Of a stretch of DNA of 64,000 nt, positions 8,833-18,200 are shown piece by piece (position 1 is the stretch's first letter; each line of letters starts with the position of its first letter). The translations under genes were made by a program, and so were the position numbers. Source of the DNA: Streptomyces cavernae (GTDB lineage Bacteria > Actinomycetota > Actinomycetes > Streptomycetales > Streptomycetaceae); assembly GCF_004023625.1 (NCBI RefSeq), contig NZ_RPDJ01000006.1, forward strand, positions 186,001 to 250,000, written 5' to 3'. Under the pieces are notes generated by a model, which made no database searches, was not told the origin of the DNA, and saw nothing but the letters and a program-made list of their open reading frames with translations.

Positions 8833-9734
8833 AGTCCGACCTTTCGGTAGCGGCGCGTCAGGAGGCCGTAGCAGCCCGCGATGATCCCGAGGACGACGAT
8901 CACGTAGACGACGCCCTGGGCCGACGAGACGTCCACTCCTCCGGGGAAGGACGAGGACGCTCCCAGGAAGGCGGTCTGCAGGCCGTCGATGAGCGTGATC
9001 GGCGAGAAGAGGCCGATCCACGGGACCGCGTCGGGGCTGTTCTGGTCGAAGGCGATGGCCTGGATGGTGGACACCGCTCCGTAGGAGATGGTCAGTACGG
9101 CGATGACGGCCGCGATGCCGAAGCCACGCCGGGGCGTGACCGCGGAGATCACCAGTCCGATGCCGGCGAAGAGCAGCGACAGCAGTGCCACGGAAACCAG
9201 TCCCTGCGCGAATCCCTTGGTCTGGTCGGTGAAGTCGAGTTTGGCGAGCAACGCTCCGATGTAGAGCACCAGCAGCGGAGCCGCGGTCAGGATGAACAGC
9301 GCCGAGGCCAGCGCGGCGTACTTGGCGCGCACGTAGTCGACGGTCTCGATGGGGCGCGAGAAGTACAGGGGTACGGTCTTGAAGCGCAGGTCGCGGGAGA
9401 CGGCCTGGGGTGCCTGGGAGGCGACGTAGAGGCCGATGACCGCCTGGAGGAAGATCGCGTACCTGGTGTAGTCGACCGGTAGTTCCTTGGCCTTGGTGGC
9501 CACCGCGACCGCCACCATGATGGCCGCGGGGACGCACATCACCACGAAGAGCAGCATCGGCAGCACCTTGGACTTCACCGAGCGGCCGAGTCCGTAGGCG
9601 CCGCGCAGCGACTGCGAGTACAGCGAGCGGCGGGCGTAGGCGCGGCCGAGGCGGGGGCCGTCGTAGTTGCGGTAGCCGATGTTGTGGATCCGGGTCTGCT
9701 CGCCGGAGGGGGCGAGGGGCTGCTCAACCGCCAT
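8829..9734 (-). CDS. ABC-2 type transporter permease
   Basis: This 301-residue membrane protein starts at the ATG at 9734 (MAVEQPLAPSGEQTRIHNIG). The motif YRNYDGPRLGR before the first membrane segment is typical of ABC-2 permeases of this class. Hydrophobic segments include VLPMLLFVVMCVPAAIMVAV and ALLSLLFAGIGLVISAV. It overlaps the upstream ATPase by 11 bp and the downstream ATPase by 4 bp, so all four genes should be made as one unit. Confidence 0.85.
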   Translation of the reverse strand: MAVEQPLAPSGEQTRIHNIGYRNYDGPRLGRAYARRSLYSQSLRGAYGLGRSVKSKVLPMLLFVVMCVPAAIMVAVAVATKAKELPVDYTRYAIFLQAVIGLYVASQAPQAVSRDLRFKTVPLYFSRPIETVDYVRAKYAALASALFILTAAPLLVLYIGALLAKLDFTDQTKGFAQGLVSVALLSLLFAGIGLVISAVTPRRGFGIAAVIAVLTISYGAVSTIQAIAFDQNSPDAVPWIGLFSPITLIDGLQTAFLGASSSFPGGVDVSSAQGVVYVIVVLGIIAGCYGLLTRRYRKVGL

Positions 9735-10707
9735 GGCCGACCGCCTCCTTCCGTGCGTCCTGCGCGTCCGTCGTCCGGTCGTCGCGGAAGACCTCCGCGA
9801 TGTGGTGCCTGCGCTGCTCCATGCGCACCAGGCCGAGTCCGAGGTCGGCGACGACGTCCCGTACGAGGTCGTACGTCTGCTCACCATCGGCGGTGAGCAG
9901 CAGGATGTGTCCGGCGCCGGGCAGCCCGCTGCTGTCGTTCGTGTCCACTCCGCGCGCCCTGAGCGCCTCGCGCACCGCGCGGGTGCCGTCCGGGTGCTCG
10001 TCGGAGTCGGTGACCTCGATGGCGAGGGTCGTGGTGGTCTGGGTGAAGTCCCTGGTGGAGCTGGAGCGCAGCAGCTTGCCGCCGTCGATGACGACGACGT
10101 GGTCGCAGGTGCGTTCCAGTTCGCCGAGCAGGTGCGAGGTGACCAGGACCGAGATGCCGAAGTCGGTGTGGATGCGGCGGATCAGGCCCAGCATCTCGTC
10201 GCGGCCGACCGGGTCGAGGCCGTTGGTCGGCTCGTCCAGGAAGACCAGCTGCGGGTCGTGGACGAGGGCCTGGGCGAGCTTCACGCGCTGCTTCATGCCG
10301 GTCGAGTAGCCGCCCATGGGGCGGTAGCGCTCCTCGTAGAGACCGACGTGGCGCAGGGTGTCCGCGGTGCGCTCCCGGGCCGCGGTCGGGGGCAGCCCCG
10401 ACATCCGGGCCATATGGACGACGAACTCGGTGGCCGAGACGTCCGGGGGCAGGCAGTCGTGCTCGGGCATGTACCCGACGCGTTCCCGGATGGCACCACC
10501 CTTGGTGGCGACATCGAGGCCGAGCACGTCGGCACGGCCCTCGGTGGCGGGGGACAGACCCAGCAGGATCTTGATCAGTGTGGACTTGCCGGCTCCGTTG
10601 GCTCCGACGAGTCCGGTCACACCGGGCCCGATGTCCACGGAGAGCCGGTCAAGCGCGGTCACCCTCGGGAACCGCTTGCTCAGGCTTTCGGTCGCGATCA
10701 CAGTCAC
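9724..10707 (-). CDS. ABC transporter ATP-binding protein
   Basis: First gene of the four-gene exporter operon, 327 residues from the GTG at 10707 (VTVIATESLSKRF). A start 6 bp further in, or an ATG upstream, is also possible. Walker A is GANGAGKST, the signature is YSTGMKQRVKLAQALVHDP and Walker B is LVFLDEPTNGLDP, with the H of TSHLLGELE. The C-terminal 100 residues form the extra domain seen in NatA/CcmA-like ATPases. The operon has two ATPases and two permeases, so it may encode two half-systems or one hetero-oligomeric exporter. Confidence 0.88.
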   Translation of the reverse strand: MTVIATESLSKRFPRVTALDRLSVDIGPGVTGLVGANGAGKSTLIKILLGLSPATEGRADVLGLDVATKGGAIRERVGYMPEHDCLPPDVSATEFVVHMARMSGLPPTAARERTADTLRHVGLYEERYRPMGGYSTGMKQRVKLAQALVHDPQLVFLDEPTNGLDPVGRDEMLGLIRRIHTDFGISVLVTSHLLGELERTCDHVVVIDGGKLLRSSSTRDFTQTTTTLAIEVTDSDEHPDGTRAVREALRARGVDTNDSSGLPGAGHILLLTADGEQTYDLVRDVVADLGLGLVRMEQRRHHIAEVFRDDRTTDAQDARKEAVGHGG

Positions 10708-10891
10708 GTCATCGACGGTAGTGGCGAGGACCACAACCAGCGTCACCCCAGGGAGCTGGATCCTTGTCAGACTCCAGTCGTACGGACCCGTAGGGGAAGG
10801 TAGGACTCAAGAGGTACGCGCATCTCGTCCGAGGCTTCGACGGAAACCACGCCCGGGCCGGGGGACGAAACCTCTGTGAAGAACCCCCTAG

Positions 10892-10945
10892 TTGTCCACA
10901 GATTCTTCAAATCCCCTGTGGATAACCCTACTTGGCTGTGGATCA
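10892..10945. promoter_or_regulatory. DnaA-box cluster between the ABC operon and kptA
   Basis: Within 54 bp lie TTGTCCACA (10892-10900), TGTGGATAA (10917-10925) and the one-mismatch TGTGGATCA (10937-10945). They sit in the 308-bp divergent region between the ABC operon and kptA, which has no gene of its own. The first box faces right and the other two left, a compact arrangement fit for cooperative DnaA binding. Confidence 0.7.
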
Positions 10946-11015
10946 AACCTCCGGGGCGGAATCGTCCAAAAGAAATCACCTGCGCGTGGTCCGGCTCACC
11001 CGGCACCCTGAGGAC

Positions 11016-11564
11016 ATGGACGCAAGACGCACCGTAAAGGTGTCGAAGTACCTTTCCAAACATCTGCGGCACCAGCCGGAGCGGATAGGTCTCACGCTCG
11101 ACGAGGCCGGCTGGGTCGAGATCGAGACACTCATCGCCGCCTCTACGGCACATGGTTTCCCGTTCACCCGGGCCGAGCTGGACCACGTGGTCGCCCACAA
11201 CGACAAGCGCCGGTTCTCGATCGACGGCACCCGGATCCGGGCCAACCAGGGTCACACGGTCACGGTCGACCTCGGGCTGCCCTCGGCCACCCCTCCCGCT
11301 CTCCTCTACCACGGCACCGTGGCCCACAGTCTGGCCGCGATCCGGGCCGAAGGCCTGCGGCCCATGACCCGGCACGACGTCCACCTCTCGCCCGACCGCG
11401 AAACAGCGACCCGTGTCGGCGCCCGCCGCGGCCGTCCCGTGGTCCTCTCCGTCGACGCGGGGACGATGCACCGTGACGGCCACGAATTCCGCGTGAGCGC
11501 CAACGGGGTGTGGCTCACCGCGGCCGTACCACCGCGCTACCTGCGCTTTCCCCAGGACCACTGA
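11016..11564 (+). CDS. kptA: RNA 2'-phosphotransferase, Tpt1/KptA family
   Basis: This 182-residue protein matches Tpt1/KptA. In fungi that enzyme moves the splice-junction 2'-phosphate of tRNA to NAD, giving ADP-ribose 1'',2''-cyclic phosphate. Family blocks are visible: VKVSKYLSKHLRHQPERIGL, GWVEIETLI, a YHGT block, and HDVHLSPDRETATRVGARRG. The ATG at 11016 is chosen because homology begins there, with AGG just upstream. Bacteria with KptA usually lack a tRNA splicing pathway of the fungal kind, so the natural substrate is unclear. It is divergent from the ABC operon across a DnaA-box cluster. Confidence 0.9.
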   Translation: MDARRTVKVSKYLSKHLRHQPERIGLTLDEAGWVEIETLIAASTAHGFPFTRAELDHVVAHNDKRRFSIDGTRIRANQGHTVTVDLGLPSATPPALLYHGTVAHSLAAIRAEGLRPMTRHDVHLSPDRETATRVGARRGRPVVLSVDAGTMHRDGHEFRVSANGVWLTAAVPPRYLRFPQDH

Positions 11565-11802
11565 GCAGCGGGCCGCCGTACCCGCACCGGCCCGGAACGC
11601 CCGCGCCACAAATCTCAGCGGCCATACCGAACACCAGCCGAACCCGCCACGAGCCGTTCCCACCCACGAGCCGGTATCACCCAGGAGCCGGACTCCCCAA
11701 GAGCCCGCAGAACATCCCGGCCCGGCCGAAACTCCCGGCCCGGCCGCCCGCGGCAGCAACCACCAGTACGGCCCTCGCCCTGCTCCGCTTACGCTCTCGG
11801 GC

Positions 11803-12714
11803 ATGAGTCTGCGCCTGAGCACCGTGATCCTGCCGTACCGCCGTTGGAACGAAGGTGGCCGTGCCGCATGGGTGCGCGCGGAAGAACTCGGCTTCCACAC
11901 CGCCTTCACCTACGACCATCTGACCTGGCGCTCCTTCCGGGACGGCCCCTGGTTCGGTGCCTTGCCCACCCTGACCGCGGCCGCCGGCGTCACCACTCGG
12001 CTGCGCCTCGGCACCCTCGTGACCTCGCCGAACTTCCGCCACCCCGTGCCCCTCGCGAAGGAGCTGATCTCCCTTGACGACATCTCCTGCGGCCGGGTCA
12101 CGCTCGGCATCGGCGCGGGCGGCAGCGGCTTCGACGCCACCTCGCTCGGTCGGGAGCCCTGGACCCCGCGCGAACGCGCGGACCGCTTCACCGAGTTCGT
12201 CCCGCTGCTGGACCGGCTGCTCACCGAGGACGGCAAGGAAGGGGTCTCGTACGAGGGCGACTTCTACTGCGCCCACGAGGCACGCAACATCCCGGGCTGT
12301 GTCCAGCGCCCCCGGCTCCCCTTCGTGGTCGCGGCCACCGGCCCGCGCGGACTGCGGACGGCGGCCCGGCACGGGCAGGCCTGGGTCACCACGGGCGATC
12401 CGAAGCTGTACGAAACGGGAACCCCGGAACAGTCCCTCCACGCCATCCGCGGGCAGCTCGAGAGGCTCGGCGAGGCCTGTGACGACATGGGACGGGACGT
12501 CGCCGAACTCGACAAGATCCTCCTGACCGGCTTCACCCCGGACCGCGCCCGTCCGCTGGAGTCCCTCGAAGCCTTCGTCGACTTCGCGGGACGGCACCAG
12601 GAGTTGGGGTTCACCGACATCGTGGTCCACATGCCGGTTCCGGACTCCGATTTCGCGGCGGACGAATCGGTCTTCGAGAAGATCGCCACCGAGGCGCCCG
12701 GCCTGCTGGGCTGA
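11803..12714 (+). CDS. LLM-class (luciferase-like) flavin/F420-dependent oxidoreductase
   Basis: This 303-residue protein has the TIM-barrel pattern of the luciferase-like monooxygenase family: AEELGFHTAFTYDHLTW near the N-terminus, RLRLGTLVTSPNFRHPVPLA, and RVTLGIGAGGSGFDATSLG. Many actinobacterial members use coenzyme F420, others FMN, and the sequence alone does not decide this. The 238-bp upstream gap contains no other gene. Substrate and pathway are unknown. Confidence 0.88.
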   Translation: MSLRLSTVILPYRRWNEGGRAAWVRAEELGFHTAFTYDHLTWRSFRDGPWFGALPTLTAAAGVTTRLRLGTLVTSPNFRHPVPLAKELISLDDISCGRVTLGIGAGGSGFDATSLGREPWTPRERADRFTEFVPLLDRLLTEDGKEGVSYEGDFYCAHEARNIPGCVQRPRLPFVVAATGPRGLRTAARHGQAWVTTGDPKLYETGTPEQSLHAIRGQLERLGEACDDMGRDVAELDKILLTGFTPDRARPLESLEAFVDFAGRHQELGFTDIVVHMPVPDSDFAADESVFEKIATEAPGLLG

Positions 12715-12810
12715 CCCGTACCCGGCGCGACCGTGCAGGTGAGGGGAGGAATTCACTCGCCTGTGCGGACCTCGGCACGGCCGTGTGCGCGGGTGCGGGA
12801 CAATGAGCCC

Positions 12811-13680
12811 GTGACCTCAGCGACCAGACGGCCCCAGAACCCGGCTCCCCTCGTTCCTCCCCGGCTGATCGCCACGGACCTGGACGGCACCCTGCTGCGC
12901 GACGACAAGTCCGTGTCCGAGCGCACCATCGCCGCCCTCGCCGCAGCCGAGGAGGCGGGTATCGAGGTCTTCTTCGTGACCGGCCGCCCGGCCCGCTGGA
13001 TGGACGTCGTCAGCGACCACGTGCACGGCCATGGTCTGGCCATCTGCGGAAACGGTGCGGCGGTGGTCGACCTGCACGGCGGTCCCGGCGCCCACCGCTT
13101 CGTCAAGGTCCGCGAGCTGGCGCACGCCAACGCCCTGGACGCGGTCAAGCTGGTGCGCGAGGTCGCACCCGGCACGGTCTTCGCCGTCGAGCGGACGTAC
13201 GGCCTCCATCTGGAGCCGGGGTACCCGCCGCTGCACGCGGAGCCCGCGGAGAGCGTCGACGCCGCGGAGGCACTGCTCTCCGAGGACGCGCTCGACGCCG
13301 ACCAGCCGGTGCTGAAGGTGCTCGCCTACCACGCCGAGCTGGCGCCGGACGACTTCCTGCTCTCGGCGCGCGCGGCGGTGGGCGAGCGCGCCAACGTCAC
13401 CCGCTCCAGCCCGACCGCGCTGCTGGAGATCAGCGGCCCCGGAGTCTCCAAGGCCAGCACCCTGGCGCTGTGCTGCGCCGAGCGGGGCATCCGCCCGGAG
13501 GAGGTCGTCGCCTTCGGGGACATGCCGAACGACGTGGAGATGCTGACCTGGGCGGGCGCTTCGTACGCGATGGGGAACGCGCACCCGGACGTGATCGCCG
13601 CCGCCTCGGGCCGGACGGTCGCGAACAACGAGGACGGAGTCGCCGTCGTGATCGAGCGGATGCTGGCCGAGCGGGAGTGA
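12811..13680 (+). CDS. Cof-type HAD-superfamily phosphatase (second copy)
   Basis: This 289-residue protein has the HAD motif I in LIATDLDGTLLRDDKSVSE, motif II FFVTGRPARW and motif IV GDMPNDVEMLTWAG, the same layout as the protein at 5430-6239. The GTG at 12811 is chosen because it lies close before the conserved domain, and an open frame runs 26 codons further upstream. The cap domain (residues 85-195) is of the Cof C2 type. It is probably a sugar- or cofactor-phosphate phosphatase. Confidence 0.86.
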   Translation: MTSATRRPQNPAPLVPPRLIATDLDGTLLRDDKSVSERTIAALAAAEEAGIEVFFVTGRPARWMDVVSDHVHGHGLAICGNGAAVVDLHGGPGAHRFVKVRELAHANALDAVKLVREVAPGTVFAVERTYGLHLEPGYPPLHAEPAESVDAAEALLSEDALDADQPVLKVLAYHAELAPDDFLLSARAAVGERANVTRSSPTALLEISGPGVSKASTLALCCAERGIRPEEVVAFGDMPNDVEMLTWAGASYAMGNAHPDVIAAASGRTVANNEDGVAVVIERMLAERE

Positions 13681-13816
13681 GGAAGCAGCCGGCGGGCTCG
13701 GGTCCCCGGCGGCTCGCCTGATGGAACCGGCGCAGTCGCCGGTTGTGTCGCGGTCGCTGTTGCGCCGTCGCCAGCGCCGTCACGGTCGCCGCTTCGCCGT
13801 CGCCAGTCGCGGTCAC

Positions 13817-13866
13817 GGTCACGGTCACAGCCACTGTTGCGGGTCACGGTCACAGCCACTGTTGCG
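13817..13866. repeat. two exact 25-bp tandem repeats in a low-complexity intergenic stretch
   Basis: Two adjacent identical 25-bp units (13817-13841 and 13842-13866) are each built from GGTCAC doublets followed by AGCCACTGTTGCG, and a partial third copy begins at 13867. The whole gap between the HAD gene and the M23 gene (13681-13977) consists of short GTC/GCGGTC-like repeats, and I see no real coding frame in it. Confidence 0.8.
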
Positions 13867-13977
13867 GGTCACGGCCGCGGTCGCCGCAACCACGCCGTTT
13901 CCGTCACAGTCGCCGTTCAGCGGTCCCGGCCGGGGGCACGGTCGCGGTCGCGGTCGCCGACAGCGTGGCCTCCCGGC

Positions 13978-15024
13978 TCAGAGGGTCACTCCACGCTCCG
14001 CCAGCCACGGCACCGGGTCCACCCCGGAGCCCAGCTCCGGGGTGACGCGCACCTCGAAGTGCAGGTGCGGGCCCGTGGAGTTGCCCGTCGTGCCCGACTG
14101 GGCGATCCACTGCCCGGGCCCGACCCGCTCACCCTGGTCGACGGTGACCGCGGCGAGGTGCGCGTACTGCGTGTAGTAGCCGTTGTCGTGCTCGATCACC
14201 ACCTCGATGCCGAACGCGCCGCCGCACGACACCCGGACCACACGTCCCGCGCCCACCGCGCGCACCGGTGTACCGATGGGCACCGCGAAGTCCTGCCCGG
14301 TGTGCAGGTTCGCCCAACGGGAGCCGCCGCTGCCGAAGGACGCGGAGAGCGCGTAACCGGCCACGGGCGGCACCCACGCACGCGTCGTCTCCGGCTCCGG
14401 CTGGTCGAGCCGTACGGCACCCCGGCAACTGCCCGCCGCCGCCGAACTGTTCGCCTCGCCCTGCAGCGTCCAGCGCGCCTGCTCGAGCTTCTCCTCGATG
14501 CCGCTCTTCAGGTCGGCCAGCTGGGCGTTCCGCCGGTCCAGCGCCTCCCACTCGGCGGCGACCTTCGCCTCGTCCCGGGCGAGCCGCCGCTCGGCCCGGC
14601 GGCTCTTGTCGACCGCGTTGTTGAGCGCGAGGTCCGCCTGCCAGACCGCGCGTTGACCCCGCATCAGTTCATCGGCGTCCTTCGCGAAGAGCAGTTGCGC
14701 CGTGTAGGGGAGGCCGCCGCCCGTGCGGTACTGCGAGCGGGCGATACGGCCGAGGTCCTCGTGCAGCAGGGCGATCGAGGCACGCTCGCGGTCCAGGAGG
14801 CGTTCCAGATGTTCGGCCCGCTCCCGCACGACGTCCGCCTCCCGTTGCCCGGCCACGTACTGCTGAGTGGCCACAGCCGCCTCCTCGTACAGCCGGGCCA
14901 CCAGGGCACTGGTTCCGACATCGGTGGCATCGCTCCGGGCGTCGGCGGGGCGGGCGGCGACGAGACCGACGAGCGAGCACAACAGGAACGGGACGATCAG
15001 CGGATGACGGCGAGTTGAACGCAT
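13978..15024 (-). CDS. secreted M23-family murein endopeptidase with coiled coil
   Basis: The 348-residue product starts at ATG 15024 (MRSTRRHPLIVPFLLCSLVG), a signal peptide ending near ARPADA. Residues 40-215 are heptad-rich and Glu/Arg/Leu-rich, a coiled coil like that of EnvC. The C-terminal LytM domain has the zinc ligand motifs LHTGQDFAVP and HLHFEVR. It probably cuts peptidoglycan cross-links or activates another hydrolase outside the membrane. I looked for a ydaO (c-di-AMP) riboswitch upstream and did not recognise one. Confidence 0.88.
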   Translation of the reverse strand: MRSTRRHPLIVPFLLCSLVGLVAARPADARSDATDVGTSALVARLYEEAAVATQQYVAGQREADVVRERAEHLERLLDRERASIALLHEDLGRIARSQYRTGGGLPYTAQLLFAKDADELMRGQRAVWQADLALNNAVDKSRRAERRLARDEAKVAAEWEALDRRNAQLADLKSGIEEKLEQARWTLQGEANSSAAAGSCRGAVRLDQPEPETTRAWVPPVAGYALSASFGSGGSRWANLHTGQDFAVPIGTPVRAVGAGRVVRVSCGGAFGIEVVIEHDNGYYTQYAHLAAVTVDQGERVGPGQWIAQSGTTGNSTGPHLHFEVRVTPELGSGVDPVPWLAERGVTL

Positions 15025-15261
15025 GTCTCGGATCGTGACCCGCGCGACGCCCTCCGGTCCTGTCGAAGTCGTACGGCTGGGGGACCGGTTGACTCGGATG
15101 GTCGAGATGGGCTGGGCCGAACAGGGGGCCGAGCGGCGCGTCGGCGAGCGGTGATCTGATGATTGCTCAGAAGCAGGCGCACAGATCACCGTCCCGAGGT
15201 ACCGCCGACGCCGGCCTCAGCCTTCAGGTCTCCATCGCGGCCGACAGCTCTCCTTCAGCCT

Positions 15262-18200
15262 TCAAGTCGCCATCGCGGCCGACAGCTCTCCCTCTGCCTC
15301 ACGCCTCATCATCCGCAGCAACGGCCCTTCCGTCACCGCCAGTTCCGCGTACGGGCCACGCTGCACGGCCCGTCCCTCCTCCAGCACGATCACCTCGTCC
15401 ACCGTCTCAAGACCGGCCAGCCGGTGGGTGATCAGGAGCGTCGTGCGGCCCTCGGTCGCGGCGAGCAGATCGGCGGTGAGGGCGTCGGCGGTCGGCAGGT
15501 CGAGGTGTTCCGCGGGCTCGTCGAGGACGAGGACGGGGAAGTCGGCGAGCAGCGCGCGGGCCAGCGCGAGCCGCTGGCGCTGGCCTCCGGACAGCCGCGC
15601 CCCGTGCTCGCCGATCAGCGTGTCCAGCCCCTCGGGCAGCCCGTCGGCCCAGTCGAGCAACCGCGCCCGGCCGAGGGCCTCGCGCAGTTCCTCCTCGGTC
15701 GCCTCCCTGCGCGCCAGCAACAGGTTCTCGCGTACGGAGCTGTCGAAGAGGTGCGCGTCCTGGGCGCACAGGCCGACGAGCCGTCGTACGTCGTCGCCGT
15801 CCAACGCGTACACCTCCCGGCCACCGAGGGTGTACGTCCCCTCCCGGGCGTCCAGGAAGCGCAGCAGGACCTGTGCGAGCGTGGTCTTGCCGGCCCCGGA
15901 CGTCCCGACCAGAGCCACCCTGCGCCCCTGGTCCAAGGTGAGGTCCAGGCCGACGAGGGCGTCCCGGTCCTGTCCGGGGTGGCGCGCCGTGAGCCCTCGT
16001 ACCCGGAGCGGGAAGGGCGTGCTGGGCGGGGTGCCCGGCCGCTCCGGCTCCCGTACGGGCTCGGGGGCGTCGAGGACCTCGTACACGCGCTCGGCGCTCC
16101 TGCGCACCCGCTGCCGGTACTGCACCGCGAGCGGCAACCCCAAGACCGCCTCGAATGCGGCGAGCGGGGTGAGGACGACGACAGCCATCGCGACCCCGCC
16201 GAGGCGGCCGTCCGCGACCGCCTGGGCGCCCGCGAACGCGGTGGCCGCGACGGTCAGCCCGGACGCGAGCGCGGCGAGCCCGTCGCCGAGGGCGGTGGCG
16301 GTGGCGGCTCGGGAGGCGATACGGGTGAGGGCCGAGTCCGCCTGGCGGGCCTCGGCGGTGCGGGCGGTCAGCGCACCGGCGACCGTCAACTCGGCCGTGC
16401 CGGTGAGCAGGTCTGCGACACGGGTGGCCAGGACGCCCCGGGCGGGAGCCAGCCGGAGCTCCGCCCGCCGGGCGACGGCACCGCTCAGCAGCGGGACGCC
16501 GACGCCCGCCGTGAGCAGGCCGACGGCGAGCGCGACGCCCGCCTCGGGCAGCAGCCAGGCGGTGAAGCCGACGGAGGCGGCCGACACCACGGCCGCGGCC
16601 CCGGCGGGCAGCAGCCAGCGCACCCAGTAGTCCTGCAGGGCGTCCACGTCCGCGACGAGCCGCGACAGCAGGTCACCGCGCCGAGTGGTGCGCAGTCCGG
16701 CGGGCGCCAGCCGCTCCAGCCGCCGGTAGACCGCGACCCGCGTGTCGGCCAGCATCCGCAGGACGGCGTCGTGCGAGACGAGTCGCTCGGCGTAGCGGAA
16801 GACGGCCCGCCCGATGCCGAAGGCCCGCGTGGCGGTCACGGCGACCATGAGGTAGAGCACCGGCGGCTGTTGGGAGGCCCGCGAGATCAGCCACCCGGAG
16901 GTGGCCATGAGCCCCACGGCACTGCCGAGGGCGAGACTGCCGAACAGCAGAGCCAGGGCGAGGCGCCCCCGCCGAGGGCCGGCGATGGCGCGTACACGGG
17001 CGAGGATGTCCGGCCGCGCACCGCTGTCCTCGAGTGCCTGCGTGGCCGCCTCGGGGGTGCGCGGAGCCGTGCCCGAAGAGGGCGGGGCCGCCTCCGACCC
17101 GGGCGGGATCGTCTCCGATGCGGGCGGAGCTGTCTCCGATGCGGACAGGGCCGCCTTGCCGTCCTCACCCGCACCGTGGGGCTCTTCGAGCCGACGATCC
17201 GGCACGGCGTCAGTACGCCCGGCGCCGGATGCAGCGGAGGCCTCCTCCAACCGCACCACCCGGTCCGCCACGCCCAGCAGCGCGGGACGGTGGACGACCA
17301 GGAGCACGGTCCGCCCGACCGCCAGTCGGCGCACCGCCTCGACGACCTCGGCCTCGGTGGCCCCGTCGAGGGCTGCCGTGGGCTCGTCGAGCAGCAGGAG
17401 CGGCCGGTCGGCGAGGAACGCGCGGGCCAGAGCAAGTCGTTGACGCTGACCGGCTGAGAGCCCGGCGCCGTCCTCACCGAGGACCGTGCTCACCCCGTCG
17501 GGCAGCGCATCGACGAAACCCAGGGCGCCCGCGTCGGCGAGCGCCTGCCGTACGGCCTCGTCGTCCGCGTCCGGACGGGCCAGCCGTACGTTCTCGGCGA
17601 TGGACCCCGCGTACAGATGGGGTCGCTGAGGGACCCACGCGATCCTGGACCGCCACTGGTCAAGGTCAACGGAAGCGAGATCCGCTCCCCCGACCCGTAT
17701 CCGCCCCGCTGTGGGCTCCACAAACCCCAGCAGCACGTTGAGCAGCGTCGACTTGCCCGCCCCGCTCGGCCCGACGAGGGCGACCGTCTCCCCGGGCTCC
17801 ACCGAGTAGGAGACATCGGTCACCGCGTCGGCCGACCGCCCGGGATAGCGGACGGTGACGTCCTGGAACGCAAGACCGCCGGCCGGCACGGGCCCGGTCC
17901 CGGACGCCGGCAACGGCCGCTCCAGCACCGCGAAGATCTCCTCTGCCGCGGCGAGGCCTTCCGCAGCGGCGTGGTACTGGGCCCCCACCTGCCGCAGCGG
18001 CAGATACGCCTCGGGCGCCAGCACGAGGATGACCAGTCCGTCGTAGAGGTGCATCTCACCGTGGACGAGTCGCATTCCGACGGTCACCGCCACCAGGGCG
18101 ACCGAGATGGTGGCCAGGAGTTCAAGTGCGAAGGACGACAGGAAGGCGATGCGCAGTGTCCGCATGGTCGCCTGCCGGTACTGGCCGGTGATCCGCCGGA

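Noticed and set aside
11176..11190. CACGTG cores inside genes (for example in kptA, near 40198 and near 48986)
   Set aside because: They lack the flanking GTTT/AAAC arms of parS.
15025..15161. possible c-di-AMP (ydaO) riboswitch upstream of the M23 gene
   Set aside because: I could not find the conserved core motifs of that riboswitch class.
15163..17457. 764-codon open frame on the plus strand opposite cydDC
   Set aside because: It is antisense to the highly conserved CydDC protein, has Gln/Gly/Arg-rich filler-like sequence, and no ribosome-binding site or recognisable domain.
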